A DNA stretch of 64,000 nt, taken from positions 69,979 through 133,978 of the forward strand of contig DATGID010000037.1 of NCBI GenBank assembly GCA_035307385.1, written 5' to 3'. Positions within the stretch are counted from its first letter, which is position 1. Each line of letters starts with the position of its first letter. The position numbers and the translations under genes were made by a program. Under the pieces are notes generated by a model, which saw only the letters and a list, made by a program, of their open reading frames with translations, had not been told where the DNA came from and did not search any database. Positions 26,101 through 35,037 of this stretch are shown here, piece after piece. This DNA comes from DATBHW01 sp035307385. Its GTDB lineage: Bacteria; Chloroflexota; Ktedonobacteria; Ktedonobacterales; DATBGS01.

Positions 26101-26117
26101 CGGGATACCTGGGCCAT
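23115..26117 (-). CDS. FtsX/MacB-type ABC transporter permease, large
   Basis: 1000 residues from ATG 26117, chosen for GAGGAGG six bases upstream. TM1 is at about 22-45 (GLLVLTGIGMLAAVTVVCTV). A large extracytoplasmic domain of about 320 residues follows, then an FtsX core of three helices (VTIPVTLLLLQVGGLILFFV, with LVERQAEVIALLRSRGAS after it). Further helices come next, then a second extracytoplasmic domain (about 640-830). A second FtsX core has LTNFAVLRALGTTPGQLASML. This is the two-core layout of lipoprotein or peptide exporters and macrolide-type exporters. No ATPase gene is adjacent, so it is an orphan permease here. Confidence 0.88.
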   Translation of the reverse strand: MAQVSRTPARSRTQSAFASMMILARWRIRRTWGLLVLTGIGMLAAVTVVCTVPLYSEIALTAGLRGTLNATPQSAELTIQGYGHVVYPDTVDRDYQELNAVMQQQLGAYLQPRSDLFIHLSQLNIAAPSVDRSAELSVYGAPIQEATQHLQLVRGRLPQAQSPILQIAITQQTATYLHVDVGAQVTVDLFFVNPVTPEGEQLRVEMPLQIAGIIVPNQSDAFWDGQQLDPTGAQGKAPSAFSALMATDGFLYQMQQLSATGVVRAGTPFIDYAGPLLYWHYHLNVSAIGTPQLDDLIGRIQATQAQLDASPTDGDVANIQFSGAVLGNWPGTGLLDQFQSRLSVVTIPVTLLLLQVGGLILFFVSMMASLLVERQAEVIALLRSRGASHRHIFGVFAAQGVALAGLSVLVGPWLALLTASLLVKGTLSPADQQAQNVLAQHPLMSALPVGAYTLVAAVCVVGAMLLSIWRSTSRNVLEMRREATRSTRQPFWQRLYLDVIAVIIALTGFLFSLYVNTAESDTQTAVVVANPLALVAPTFLVIAGLLLFLRFFPRLLESIVRITSRRPAAAPMLAVAQIARAPRLAVQMILLLALSSGFASFALIFMTSETQHLQAVAAYEVGADFSGIPVQAGDAFSLAKQTAAYRAIPGVTSATLGYVTNGSDTSGQYTVSIQAVDAATYAQTAIWTDQDSSQPVSALLQPLIAGRSSAIGSGTIPAVVDQLTWQRFHLHMGMDFLLGVNGSEVSFRAVAEATHLPGVADSLDTGSSSDTTVPGGVLIDYPSLASVFPLNLGTARLPVNTVWLRTSDDPAVLTKIRAALTSGPLALNPLLDRRANLHTLEQDPLYLALLDVLILGTAATLLLALVGDLLASWLSARTRLTNFAVLRALGTTPGQLASMLTWEQGVVYATAIVLGAAFGAVLAGTMVPALVFTGAPNEASTTTSGSFYNLQQLLPTQIVVPSLLLVVFAALVVICALAIGLMARVVSRPSLGQTLRLNAD

Positions 26118-26525
26118 TTTGACCTCCTCAAGAGAGCAGTGCATTTCCTTTCCACCAAACACGACTGCATCCAGGCAGGGTTCACCGAGAGCAGCCGTCA
26201 CCTGGCCTGTTCGCGCTCTTAGAACGCTTCACAAGACCGGCGTACGCCGAGTGCCGGCCATTCGTAGTACCATGCGCGCCAGGATTTTGTGAGGCACGCT
26301 TTGCCAGCACCGGCATGCGCTTGGGGGGCTTGGCGGCCAGCGAATTGTTGACCAGTCCACCATCGTCACGCCTGGCACCTGGCCTGTCGCTTGCACATAC
26401 CTGATCGCGCCGGTGCCCACACACAGGTGGCTGCGTGGGATGACAGAGAGCGACCCCTTCATAGCTTTCCAAGGTCAGAAGAGCGATCCGCTTGGTTTGA
26501 ACTGACCTATTTGCTCGCCTCCTGT
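26118..26525. other. Region without an assignable gene
   Basis: About 400 bases between the FtsX permease and the LarA-like gene. The minus strand has a 77-codon frame (26229-26462) without recognisable motifs. I see no promoter or terminator that I can support. Confidence 0.35.
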
Positions 26526-27794
26526 TCAGCTGACCCCAGTGATCTGGATGGCCGTCATTGGTCCCTCTGGTAACACGGCGAGGCGGCTTGATCCCGGCAT
26601 ATGAGTGACTAATCGATGCACTGTTGCTTGTAAATCGGGAGCGGGGGTGAGCAGTGCTGCCTCGACGAGCGGGTCTGGGAGGCTCGAATGGAGAAACACC
26701 TGCGCCCGTTGTTGCACCAGGGCTTGCTTTTGGACTTGCCACTGATCGGGAAGTGTGACCTTAGAAGAATGCAGGTGTTCCATCAGAAGTTGGGGACTGG
26801 TGGCGGCTCGTAACAGGTGTTCGTAATGACTGTGTGCTGGCAACCCATCGCGGCATTCGGCCACTAGCACAATCGCGCCCCCCGGACGGACCAACCGCGC
26901 CGCAGCCGTCATGCCCTTGACGCTTTGATAGAGATTCTGATCCAGCGGATAGCCAGCATTACTGGTCACGACCACATCAAACCCACCTGCATTAACGCCT
27001 GAGGCCGTTGATGCGAGTACGTCACATCCAGCGCGATGGGCCTGGAGGTAGTGGCCCGCGAAGATACCAGTAATCTGGTGCTCTGGGTTGAGGGTCACGT
27101 TGATCAAAAATTCTGGCGGACAGAGCGCCACTGCGGTGCAAATGCCTTGATGGATGGGATTCTCATCGAGAGCCATCCACGTCGAACCGGGATGATCGAT
27201 GAGGGGCGCGCTATGGAGGGCCTGAATGGTTGATAGTCCTGCTAGCCCTGGGATGACGCCTTTGGGGCCGCCAGAATAGCCAGCAAAGAAATGTGGTTCA
27301 ATAAACCCGATCACAATGCGCACCTGCGCCAGAAGATACCGGCGATTGACCCAGACAGGCACTCCCGCAGCCGTGGTGCCTACGAGGGCCAGGCTCGACG
27401 CATCCGCTGCATCGTGATTGCTGATCGCTATCGTTTCGACCACCTCGTCCCCAAGCAGCGCCTGCAACTCTTCGCGGGTCATCGCTCGATGGGAGCCGGT
27501 TCCCACGAGAATCACGATCTGTTCACGTGGGATATTCGCCAGCGCCTTGAGCAGCCAGGGCACGAGCAGATGGTTAGGAGTAGGGCGGGTGCCATCAGAG
27601 ATAACAATGACGACCTGATCCTTCGGACCAACCAAGTCCACCAGCGCTGGCGTGCCGATGGGGTGCTCGATAGCAGTATCAAAGGACGCATGTGGATCAG
27701 CGAGCGCGGCTAATGGCTGTGAACGCACCACGACGGTGTCATCGGGAACCGTCACGATACGTGTTTGGGTGCCATACGGCAATGCAACCTCCAT
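26526..27794 (-). CDS. LarA-family (DUF2088) racemase/epimerase, nickel-pincer cofactor type
   Basis: 422 residues. The family catalyses C2 epimerisation of 2-hydroxyacids using a nickel-pincer nucleotide covalently bound to lysine. Key residues are visible: Asp67 and Arg70 in SDGTRPTP, His102 in GTGSHRAM, His168 in EPHFFAGYSGG and the cofactor Lys178 in GGPKGVIPG. A ribosome site AAGGAAGG precedes the ATG. It lies among sugar-acid genes, so an aldonate or uronate-derived hydroxyacid epimerase is more plausible than lactate racemase (inference). Cofactor genes larB, larC and larE are not in the window. It faces left, downstream of the SDR gene. Confidence 0.9.
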   Translation of the reverse strand: MEVALPYGTQTRIVTVPDDTVVVRSQPLAALADPHASFDTAIEHPIGTPALVDLVGPKDQVVIVISDGTRPTPNHLLVPWLLKALANIPREQIVILVGTGSHRAMTREELQALLGDEVVETIAISNHDAADASSLALVGTTAAGVPVWVNRRYLLAQVRIVIGFIEPHFFAGYSGGPKGVIPGLAGLSTIQALHSAPLIDHPGSTWMALDENPIHQGICTAVALCPPEFLINVTLNPEHQITGIFAGHYLQAHRAGCDVLASTASGVNAGGFDVVVTSNAGYPLDQNLYQSVKGMTAAARLVRPGGAIVLVAECRDGLPAHSHYEHLLRAATSPQLLMEHLHSSKVTLPDQWQVQKQALVQQRAQVFLHSSLPDPLVEAALLTPAPDLQATVHRLVTHMPGSSRLAVLPEGPMTAIQITGVS

Positions 27795-27851
27795 GACGCC
27801 TTCCTTCTTTTTTTGTCCTATGGTGCTTTTACAGCAGCGCGTGAGCAGGAC

Positions 27852-28628
27852 TTATTTGGCCGTCCAGCCGCCATCAATCACCAGCAGCGAGCCGGTGACA
27901 AAGGAAGCCTCATCTGAGGCCAGATAGAGCGCGGCAGCAGCAATTTCCTCAGGACGGCCCATGCGACCAATAGGCTGGCGGGCGTGTAACTGCTGGCGTA
28001 CTTCTTCTTCACGGCCAGGGAAATTGCGTGCCAGATAGCCGGCGACGAAGGGCGTATCAACGGTCCCGGGACAGATGGCATTGCAGCGGATGCCCTGCGT
28101 GACATAATCGATGGCAATGGCCCGCGTCAGACTGATGACCGCGCCTTTGCTCGTGCTATACGGCAGGCGACGTTCGACGCCAATCAGGCCAGCCGTTGAG
28201 GCCATGTTGACGATCACCCCACCCTGCGGCTCCTGGGCTAGCATCTGCCGCACGGCCTCACGCGCGCACAGGAACACGCCAAACGCATTGACGCGCATCA
28301 CCCGCTCCCAGTCTGCCGTGCTGGTTTCCAGCAGGTTGCCAACGTGGCTGATGCCAGCGTTATTCACCACAATATCCAACCGACCATAGGTCATCCTGAT
28401 CTGCTGCATCGTAGCGCTCACCTGAGTTTCGTCGGTGACGTCCAGTTGCCAGGCGTGGGCCATACCGTCTGCTTCATGAATGGCCGCGCTAACCGATTCA
28501 GCTGCCTCGCCGCGCACATCACCTACCAGCACCTGCGCGCCCTGGCTGGCGTACAGCCGTGCGATAGCTTCGCCGATGCCTGAGCCGCCTCCAGTGACCA
28601 GAGCCACTTTTCCATCCAGACGCATCAT
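27852..28628 (-). CDS. Short-chain dehydrogenase/reductase
   Basis: 258 residues. Rossmann motif VTGGGSGIGEAIARLYASQG, then NNAGISHVG, and catalytic Tyr-Lys in YSTSKGAVISLTRAIA. The C-terminus DEASFVTGSLLVIDGGWTAK is complete. It is NAD(P)-dependent and probably oxidises or reduces a sugar acid. ATG 28628 is preferred because AAGGAGG lies upstream; the frame extends 27 codons further without support. It is 57 bases upstream of the LarA-like gene and likely in the same transcript. Confidence 0.9.
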   Translation of the reverse strand: MMRLDGKVALVTGGGSGIGEAIARLYASQGAQVLVGDVRGEAAESVSAAIHEADGMAHAWQLDVTDETQVSATMQQIRMTYGRLDIVVNNAGISHVGNLLETSTADWERVMRVNAFGVFLCAREAVRQMLAQEPQGGVIVNMASTAGLIGVERRLPYSTSKGAVISLTRAIAIDYVTQGIRCNAICPGTVDTPFVAGYLARNFPGREEEVRQQLHARQPIGRMGRPEEIAAAALYLASDEASFVTGSLLVIDGGWTAK

Positions 28629-28709
28629 CAGTTTGAGGTCCTCCTTACCGTTTGTTAATGGGACCAGCGCAGTAGTAAAGCTCACTCGTACCAGGTTGCG
28701 CTGTCTCAT

Positions 28710-28767
28710 CCTGAGGCTGAGGCCGGACAGTAAGGATAGCTCCTCAGAGTCCGACCTCAGCCTCAGG
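28710..28767. terminator. 19-bp stem-loop between ugpC-type ATPase and SDR
   Basis: CCTGAGGCTGAGGCCGGAC (28710-28728) pairs with 28749-28767 with one mismatch. No T-run follows on the minus strand, so it probably attenuates read-through or stabilises the upstream mRNA rather than fully ending it. Confidence 0.55.
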
Positions 28768-28817
28768 AAGGGAGGGCAAGAGGAGGTATGCTTCTCCTGG
28801 GAGACCCTATCGATAAA

Positions 28818-29999
28818 CTATGCTGCCCCTTTGCTGCTCCTGGACTCCAGCGTTGATGGAGAGGGTTGGGAGGTGATGGAGCGATCATCAGCCGGGTCAA
28901 AGAGGTGCAAGTGGCGCACATCGAAGAACAACTCGATCTCGTCTCCTGGGCGCAGTACTGTTCGCGCATCTACCCGCGCTAACACCTGCTTGTCTGCTAG
29001 CAGACCGTACACCATTTGCTCATTGCCCAGATGCTCCACGACTTCCACCTGCACTGGCAGCGCCTGTCCAGTCAGCACGGTTGCGACTTCGACTCCCTGT
29101 CGCCGCCTGGCCGCCTGCCCCTCTTCCAGATGCTCTGGTCGGATGCCTGCTGTCACCTGTCGCCCGATATACCGCTCTGCCCGTGCCGCTACCTCCTCTG
29201 GCAGCATGAGCGCCACCCCCTCGGCAAGACGCAGCCAGACTCTGCCTTCCTGCTGCTCCAGGCGCCCGTTCTCAAAGAAGTTCATCGCGGGACTACCAAT
29301 GAACCCGGCAACAAACTTGTTAGCTGGATGCTCATAGAGTTCGCCAGGCGTGCCCAATTGTTGAATAATCCCTGCGTTGAGGACCGCGATATGGTCCCCC
29401 ATCGTCATCGCTTCGGTCTGGTCATGGGTCACATACACAAAGGTCGTCTGCACCCGCTGATGCAAGCGCGCAATCTCCGCCCGCATCTGCACGCGCAGTT
29501 TGGCATCCAGATTAGACAACGGTTCATCCATCAAGAAGACCTGGGGATCGCGCACAATGGCCCGGCCCAGGGCTACGCGCTGGCGCTGCCCGCCGGAAAG
29601 CTCTTTGGGCTTGCGCTTCAGCAAGAGGCCCAGCCCCAGAATCTCGGCAGCGTTCTGCACGCGCTGACTGATCTCTCGCTTGGGGGTGCCGCGCAACTTC
29701 AAGCCAAAGGCCATGTTGTCGTAGACGTTCATGTGCGGGTAGAGGGCATAGTTCTGGAAGACCATCGCAATATCGCGGTCCTTGGGGGGCAGGTTGTTCA
29801 CCATTCGCTCGCCGATCTTGATCTTCCCTTCGGTAGCTTCTTCCAGCCCGGCAATCATGCGCAGGCAGGTCGATTTGCCGCAACCGGAGGGTCCCACCAG
29901 CACCAGGAACTCTTGATCGCAAATCTGGATGGTGATGTCGTGCACCACCTCCACCTTGTTGAACCGTTTGGAGACGTGCTCGAAACTGACTGAAGCCAT
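28818..29999 (-). CDS. Sugar ABC transporter ATPase, UgpC/MsmK type
   Basis: 393 residues. Walker A GPSGCGKST (about 37-45), signature LSGGQRQRVALGRAIVRDP, Walker B VFLMDEPLSNLD, and switch His in YVTHDQTEAMTMGD. The C-terminal ~130 residues form the TOBE/MalK-like domain (GIRPEHLEEGQ, LFDVRHLHLFDP region). ATG 29999 has GGGAGGAACGCG before it. This ATPase probably energises the two permeases at 34-36 kb, which lack an ATPase of their own. Like other UgpC/MsmK proteins it may serve several importers. Confidence 0.93.
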   Translation of the reverse strand: MASVSFEHVSKRFNKVEVVHDITIQICDQEFLVLVGPSGCGKSTCLRMIAGLEEATEGKIKIGERMVNNLPPKDRDIAMVFQNYALYPHMNVYDNMAFGLKLRGTPKREISQRVQNAAEILGLGLLLKRKPKELSGGQRQRVALGRAIVRDPQVFLMDEPLSNLDAKLRVQMRAEIARLHQRVQTTFVYVTHDQTEAMTMGDHIAVLNAGIIQQLGTPGELYEHPANKFVAGFIGSPAMNFFENGRLEQQEGRVWLRLAEGVALMLPEEVAARAERYIGRQVTAGIRPEHLEEGQAARRRQGVEVATVLTGQALPVQVEVVEHLGNEQMVYGLLADKQVLARVDARTVLRPGDEIELFFDVRHLHLFDPADDRSITSQPSPSTLESRSSKGAA

Positions 30000-30126
30000 C
30001 GCGTTCCTCCCTTGACTGATGAGGTCCTGTGCCGTGAGGGTACCATTACGGAGCGTGGCATCCTCGTCTGCGACGAGCATATCGAGCGTGCTCTTGCCCC
30101 TGCACAGAGCACGCTCGATATGCTCG

Positions 30127-31242
30127 TCACGGATGGCTCTGGTGCCGTGCCTGGCTGGCTACACTGACTCGTTCACCGATGGAACCGCCCTCGCCTGCGG
30201 CCCACTGGGCTTCGAACCCCAAGCCTGGTTCGGTGGGGGCATGGACCAGCCCATGCTCGTCGACACAACTCTCACGAACCACCGGATTACTCATCACGAG
30301 CGATTCGTAATAGGTGTTATTGTTAATAGCCATACAGAGGTGTTGGTGAATTAGCCCCGGTCCATGGACCTCGGCGCGCAGCCGGAAGGCATCGGCGAGA
30401 TGGGCGACACGCAGTGCTCCCGTGATGCCTCCCTTGAAGTTCCAACTCGTGCGGACAAAGGTCGCGCATCCGGAAACGATGTAATCCGCCGTGTTCATAT
30501 GGGACCCATCGGAGGTTTCGGCCACATTCAACGGGACAGTGACCGCCTGGGCTAACTGCTTATAGGCGCTGATACTAAATTCACGCATGGGTTCTTCATA
30601 CCAGAGATAGTCAGCGGCGGCGAGCGCATGTCCCAGATAGATGGCATCGGGGAGATCGAAGGCAGCCGAGCCATCATACATCAAGGGAACCTCAGTACCA
30701 ACGTGTTCGCGCACCGCCTCACACAAGCGCGCGTCCCGTCGCGCATCCCCCCACGCATGCAGTTTGATCGCGGGATACCCAAGCGACAGACACTGATCGA
30801 CGACATCCAGGTATTCGGCAACTGAGTCAAAGGTCACCGTGCTCGCATAGGCGGGAATACTGGTGCGATAGGTTCCAAGCAGTCGATGGAGGGGCTGCCC
30901 AACCTGTTTGCCGGCGATATCCCACAGTGCAGCATCAACCAACCCCTGAATATAAATGGGAAACTCTTCGACCCGATCGATCTCCCAGAGGCGGTGCCAG
31001 ATCCATTCGCGCCGCAGCGGGTCCTGACCGACCAATTCAGCACGCAGGCGCCGTTCGACGAGGTCGGCTACAATCGGCCCGCGAACGGCAGGGACAACAC
31101 CTTCAATGCCCTCGTCGGTCTGAATGCGCAAGATGCCACTGATACCGGGGCCGTCTGAACCCGGCAGACCATCACGCCAGCGAAATGGCGGGGAAACCGC
31201 AGCGATTGGCACGAGATCGACCTGGACCTGACGAATACGCAT
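30127..31242 (-). CDS. Enolase-superfamily sugar-acid dehydratase (mandelate racemase subgroup)
   Basis: 371 residues. Capping domain to about residue 125, then the barrel. Catalytic pattern: Lys160-x-His162 in AIKLHAWG in place of the usual KxK, metal ligands Asp190 (MYDGSAAF), Glu216 (WYEEPM) and Glu242 (NVAETSDG), and general base His293 (EVHGPGL). These spacings match mandelate racemase subgroup enzymes, many of which are acid-sugar dehydratases. The substrate is unknown. AAAGGAG lies six bases before ATG 31242. It is between the GntR and ugpC-type genes on the same strand, so probably one leftward operon from the GntR promoter. Confidence 0.9.
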   Translation of the reverse strand: MRIRQVQVDLVPIAAVSPPFRWRDGLPGSDGPGISGILRIQTDEGIEGVVPAVRGPIVADLVERRLRAELVGQDPLRREWIWHRLWEIDRVEEFPIYIQGLVDAALWDIAGKQVGQPLHRLLGTYRTSIPAYASTVTFDSVAEYLDVVDQCLSLGYPAIKLHAWGDARRDARLCEAVREHVGTEVPLMYDGSAAFDLPDAIYLGHALAAADYLWYEEPMREFSISAYKQLAQAVTVPLNVAETSDGSHMNTADYIVSGCATFVRTSWNFKGGITGALRVAHLADAFRLRAEVHGPGLIHQHLCMAINNNTYYESLVMSNPVVRESCVDEHGLVHAPTEPGLGFEAQWAAGEGGSIGERVSVASQARHQSHP

Positions 31243-31333
31243 GAAGGCTCCTTTCAGATGAAAAAGGGAACACGATTCCACCTTCCCGCACAGGCGCGGG
31301 AAGGGAAGTGAGTCGCTGAGCAGCAAGGGAAGA

Positions 31334-32071
31334 TTACGGGGTAAACAAATCGCTATTCATGCGACGGCGTACTTCCAGCAAATAATTCTTCAACGTGGTC
31401 TGAATATGTTCTTGCATGCCGAGGGCAGCCGCATCAGGGTTACCATCGCGGATCGCCTGAAAGATCTTCAGATGTTGGTCCGCTGCGATATAGGGACTGC
31501 CTGGTGCGCCCCCATCGCTCCCCATGACGCTGTCTCCCGCCCAGAAGTTCACGCGCACCACGGTAGAGACAGCCGAGAGCAAGTATTCATTGCCCGTTGC
31601 TTCAGCGATGCCCATATGAAAGGCGGCATCGGCTCTGGCGCGGGCTTCGTGGTTTTCAGCATTGGTCTGGGTACCAAGGGCGGCTTCCTCAATCGCCCGA
31701 AGCTGGCGAGGGGTGACACGCTCTGCTGCCAAACGGGCAGTTTGCATTTCAAGGGTCATGCGAAATTCGCAGAGTTGCTCCACCTGACGTGGGTCCCCTC
31801 GCACAGTAACGTCGATGATTCCCGTGGCGGTGGGTGGGGAGGTGCGCGTCACATAAATGCCACTTCCCTGGCGTGGCTGAAGCACCCCTGAAACTTCTAA
31901 CGCCTTCACGGCCTGGCTGATTGTGTGACGACTCGCACCAAGTGTGTTCACCAGTTCACGCTCAGTTGGCAAGCGGTCACCTGGCTGGAGGCCCGTCTCT
32001 GCGATCAACTGCACAATGCGCGAGGCAATGGTCTGATAGTTCTGCCGTTCCAAACGCGTCTCGGTTGCCAT
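31334..32071 (-). CDS. FadR-type GntR transcriptional regulator
   Basis: 245 residues. Winged helix at about 10-75 (QPGDRLPTERELVNTLGASRHTISQAVKALE, read as family consensus, and GVLQPRQGSGIYV), then an FCD ligand domain with DAAFHMGIAEATGNEYL and the C-terminal metal/ligand histidine region (MQEHIQTTL). It starts the leftward catabolic operon and is divergent from the binding-protein gene at 32,597, so it probably represses both and responds to a sugar acid (inference). ATG 32071 is chosen; GAGG lies upstream. Earlier in-frame starts exist at 32092 and 32176. Confidence 0.88.
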   Translation of the reverse strand: MATETRLERQNYQTIASRIVQLIAETGLQPGDRLPTERELVNTLGASRHTISQAVKALEVSGVLQPRQGSGIYVTRTSPPTATGIIDVTVRGDPRQVEQLCEFRMTLEMQTARLAAERVTPRQLRAIEEAALGTQTNAENHEARARADAAFHMGIAEATGNEYLLSAVSTVVRVNFWAGDSVMGSDGGAPGSPYIAADQHLKIFQAIRDGNPDAAALGMQEHIQTTLKNYLLEVRRRMNSDLFTP

Positions 32072-32171
32072 AAGAAAACCTCGTTCCCGCATTCGTGCCT
32101 GATCTTTCAGGGAAGACGCATACCCAATTGCCGCTATTGCTCCCCCGAGCACATGGCGTTTGTTGGAAACA

Positions 32172-32200
32172 ATCATGCCATATTCTCATCCCTTTGTCAA
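32172..32200 (-). promoter_or_regulatory. Promoter of the leftward GntR/enolase/UgpC/SDR/LarA operon
   Basis: On the minus strand TTGACA (32200-32195), a 17-base spacer, CATGAT (32177-32172). Confidence 0.65.
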
Positions 32201-32384
32201 GAGTGATCGGGGAATTTGGTCATAAGAACCCTTAAATTGAACGGACAATTATGCAAAAATAAGGGCGTTTTCGCTTCTTCGTCCGCTCGAACAGAGAGCA
32301 AGGAAGAATGGGATAATGCTAAAATTCAGGAATTGTGCGAATTATCATAAGATTCATCCGTGAACACAATATAACTCATCCCAC

Positions 32385-32413
32385 TTGACAAGCAAAAATT
32401 TCCCTGGTAATAT
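32385..32413 (+). promoter_or_regulatory. Promoter of the rightward sugar ABC importer genes
   Basis: TTGACA (32385-32390), exactly 17 bases, TAATAT (32408-32413). It gives a leader of about 175 bases before the binding-protein gene. The A/T-rich 215 bases between it and the divergent promoter are the probable site of GntR control. Confidence 0.75.
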
Positions 32414-32596
32414 TGCGCTCATAAGTTTGAAAGTTAGCAGATAACTCACTGCTGCGTCACTTCCAGAGGTCCATCCATTTGGGAAAGGAGGAACGTTTGC
32501 CCCATTTCGGTCAGCCACATCTCACGCATCACGCATTGTCGCGCGCTCCAAATTGAACGTCCCCACTTCCAGTGGGCTGAGGAAGGAGTTCTTGTA

Positions 32597-33922
32597 ATGC
32601 AACGCTTTTCCTCCAGGCAAGCCGATCTCTCGAAGGTTAGTATCTCCGCTATCCTCTCCCTGGTTGTCCTTTGTACCTGGGCACTCGCCGGATGTGGCAG
32701 CAGTAGTCCAACAACAAACAGCAATGCTCCTATCACCGTCTGGGTGGACGCCGACCGGATGAAGGCGGTTGATGAATTTAAACAAGCGTTCCCAGCCGAT
32801 GCCTCGCTCATCCATGCAGTCGTGGTTGATCGGACCACGTTTCCCTCCAAGGTGCTGCTCGAAAACAACATCAACAGTGGCTGGCCCGATGTGGTCTTTG
32901 CCGAGCCTGATCTCGTCGCGCAGGTTTCCGATGCCGCGCATCACTTCCCCCTTGATCTGACCCCCTACGTCTCATCTCAGATCCAGAACAACTTTGACGG
33001 CCTGGATTCGTGCAAGATAGGTGGGAAACTGGTGTGCCTGCGCAACGACCTGGCGCAGTATGTCCTCTATTACAATGCGCCCTTGATGCAGCAGTTCGGC
33101 TATACGGTGCCGACGACCTGGGAGGAATATGAGGCGCTTGGGCTGAAGGTTGCCAAGGAACACCCCGGCTATATCATTGGTGAGTTCGCCGATGCCTTCC
33201 CACTCGATGAATACTACTGGGCTGGGCAGTGCCCCATCCACCAGGTGGTCGGTGATACGCTCTACTCGAATCTTTCCGACCCCAAGTGCGCGCGCATGAC
33301 CAGCCTGCTGGATACTCTGATCCCAACCGGTGTCCTCTCCACCAAAGCTGGCTATTTCGACCCAGGGATGACCACGCTGGGCAACAATAATAAGATTTTG
33401 ATGCTGCCTGGCGCTTCCTGGATGGGCGATTTCCTGTTCAAGGGTGGCCTCTACAAAACCAACGATCATCAGCTCGGCGTAGCCCCACCCCTCAAGTGGG
33501 CGGCTGACAGTCAGCCATATACCGGCGCGCTGGGCGGAGCCGCCTGGACGGTCTCCAACCACACGAAGAATCCAGACCTCGCAGCAAAGTTCGTGCTGTG
33601 GGTGACCACGGACCCCACCTACCTCGGTCACGAGGCCAATTACCCGGCTTATAAGCCCACAGCTCAAATCTGGGGTCAGACCCTTGCCAGTGATCCGATT
33701 TACGCCAGTGATCCCTTCGCTGTGTTCCAACAGGCGGCAGCCGATCTTGATACCACCTACAGCTATGTCCGGTTCGATGATCGAACAATCTTCGGGACAT
33801 CCGTGACCACGCCAGTGGTCACCACTGGGGCAACGGTGGCCTCGAAGATTGGGGACTACCAACAGCAGTTGATAGCGCTGGCCCAGGCGCAAGGGTACCA
33901 GATCACAAACACCGCCCCTTAG
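32597..33922 (+). CDS. Extracellular sugar-binding lipoprotein (ABC importer)
   Basis: 441 residues. Lipoprotein signal: basic N-terminus, hydrophobic VSISAILSLVVLCTWA and lipobox LAGC, lipidation at about Cys33, then a Ser/Thr/Asn linker. The mature domain is a type 1 extracellular solute-binding protein: PITVWVDADRMKAVDEFKQA, NNINSGWPDVVFAEPD, LPGASWMGDFLFKGG and GGAAWTVSNHTKNPDLAAKF. It captures a sugar or sugar acid for the permeases downstream. AAGGAG precedes the ATG. A strong hairpin follows the stop. Confidence 0.92.
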   Translation: MQRFSSRQADLSKVSISAILSLVVLCTWALAGCGSSSPTTNSNAPITVWVDADRMKAVDEFKQAFPADASLIHAVVVDRTTFPSKVLLENNINSGWPDVVFAEPDLVAQVSDAAHHFPLDLTPYVSSQIQNNFDGLDSCKIGGKLVCLRNDLAQYVLYYNAPLMQQFGYTVPTTWEEYEALGLKVAKEHPGYIIGEFADAFPLDEYYWAGQCPIHQVVGDTLYSNLSDPKCARMTSLLDTLIPTGVLSTKAGYFDPGMTTLGNNNKILMLPGASWMGDFLFKGGLYKTNDHQLGVAPPLKWAADSQPYTGALGGAAWTVSNHTKNPDLAAKFVLWVTTDPTYLGHEANYPAYKPTAQIWGQTLASDPIYASDPFAVFQQAAADLDTTYSYVRFDDRTIFGTSVTTPVVTTGATVASKIGDYQQQLIALAQAQGYQITNTAP

Positions 33923-33941
33923 CTTATATGCCATGGTGATG

Positions 33942-33971
33942 GCGTCCGCTGCTCGCCAGAGCAGCGGACGC
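33942..33971. terminator. Hairpin between binding-protein and permease genes
   Basis: GCGTCCGCTGCT (33942-33953) pairs perfectly with AGCAGCGGACGC (33960-33971) across a 6-base loop. With no T-run, it is likely a 3'-stabilising or partial terminator that keeps the binding protein in excess over the permeases, as in other ABC operons (inference). Confidence 0.65.
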
Positions 33972-34052
33972 ACATCATGTATGTGTGGCGATACACTACC
34001 TGGCACGACTACTCCAGTGATGGCATTCATGCGGTGAACGAGGAGGTTCCCT

Positions 34053-35021
34053 ATGGCAACTCAGACGGTACTCAAGCCGAGTGCGCTGCCGACTACGAAA
34101 ACGCTCAGGAAAACAGGTGTACGCCGCTGGTTGCCCACCACAGCGGACCTGCTCGTCCTGCCCTATGTGCTCTTTTTGCTAGTCTTTGGGATTCTACCAG
34201 GCATCTATGCCCTGGTGTTGAGCTTTGCCTCGTTCCCCCTCGGCACGCCCGAATACTTCAAAGCTGGCTTGCAGAATTATGTGACCGCCCTTCATGATTT
34301 CCGCTTTGGCCCAGCCTTTGTCAATATCTTTCAGTTCCTGATCATTTCGGTCCCATTTGGGGTCATCGGTGTCACCGGCCTCGCTTTACTCTTGCATGCG
34401 CGCAACGGGTGGTTCTCGAACCTGATGCGCACCATCTACTTCATCCCTGGCGCGGTGGCTGGCCCGACCTCCGTCTTGATCGCCCTGTTCATGCTCGAAC
34501 CGCAGACCAGCCCGTTTCGGGGAATATTCCAACTGCTCCACATGCAAGACCTCGTCGACGTGATTCAACCCAGCCACCTCCCCTTGATCTTTACCTTGCT
34601 GGGGTTCTTTGTCGGGGCTGGTGGGTGGATTGCCATTCTCTATGGTGGGCTAAAGGGCGTCTCAACCGATCTCCTCGAAGCGGCTGCCATCGATGGCGCC
34701 AATGTCTGGCAAACAACGCTTTACATCAAGCTTCCGATGATCTGGCGATATGTGATTTACCTCTTCATGCTCACATTTGCCGGCAATATCCAGCTCTTTA
34801 CGGAGCCGCAAATCATCAGCCAGAGCTTTTCCTTTGCTGGCATCGCGACCGTCAGCCCAACCTGGTCGCCCAACCAGCTCAGCTACTATTTTGCCTTTAA
34901 CTATGGCAACTTTGGCGCGGCGGCGGCGATTTCGCTGCTGATGGTGGCAATCGGCCTGGTCGGCGCGTTCGCGATCATTCGGTTCACCGGATTCTTCCGC
35001 ACCGATGCTTCGGCGGCTTGA
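34053..35021 (+). CDS. Sugar ABC transporter permease, MalF/UgpA type
   Basis: 322 residues with six transmembrane helices. After a hydrophilic N-terminus, helix 1 is TADLLVLPYVLFLLVFGILPG. The EAA loop reads LLEAAAIDGANVWQTTLYIKLPMI near residue 215 (contacts the ATPase). GAGGAGG precedes the ATG. It overlaps no gene, but the next permease starts 16 bases after the stop. Confidence 0.92.
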   Translation: MATQTVLKPSALPTTKTLRKTGVRRWLPTTADLLVLPYVLFLLVFGILPGIYALVLSFASFPLGTPEYFKAGLQNYVTALHDFRFGPAFVNIFQFLIISVPFGVIGVTGLALLLHARNGWFSNLMRTIYFIPGAVAGPTSVLIALFMLEPQTSPFRGIFQLLHMQDLVDVIQPSHLPLIFTLLGFFVGAGGWIAILYGGLKGVSTDLLEAAAIDGANVWQTTLYIKLPMIWRYVIYLFMLTFAGNIQLFTEPQIISQSFSFAGIATVSPTWSPNQLSYYFAFNYGNFGAAAAISLLMVAIGLVGAFAIIRFTGFFRTDASAA

Positions 35022-35037
35022 GAAAGGGGTAGTAGTG

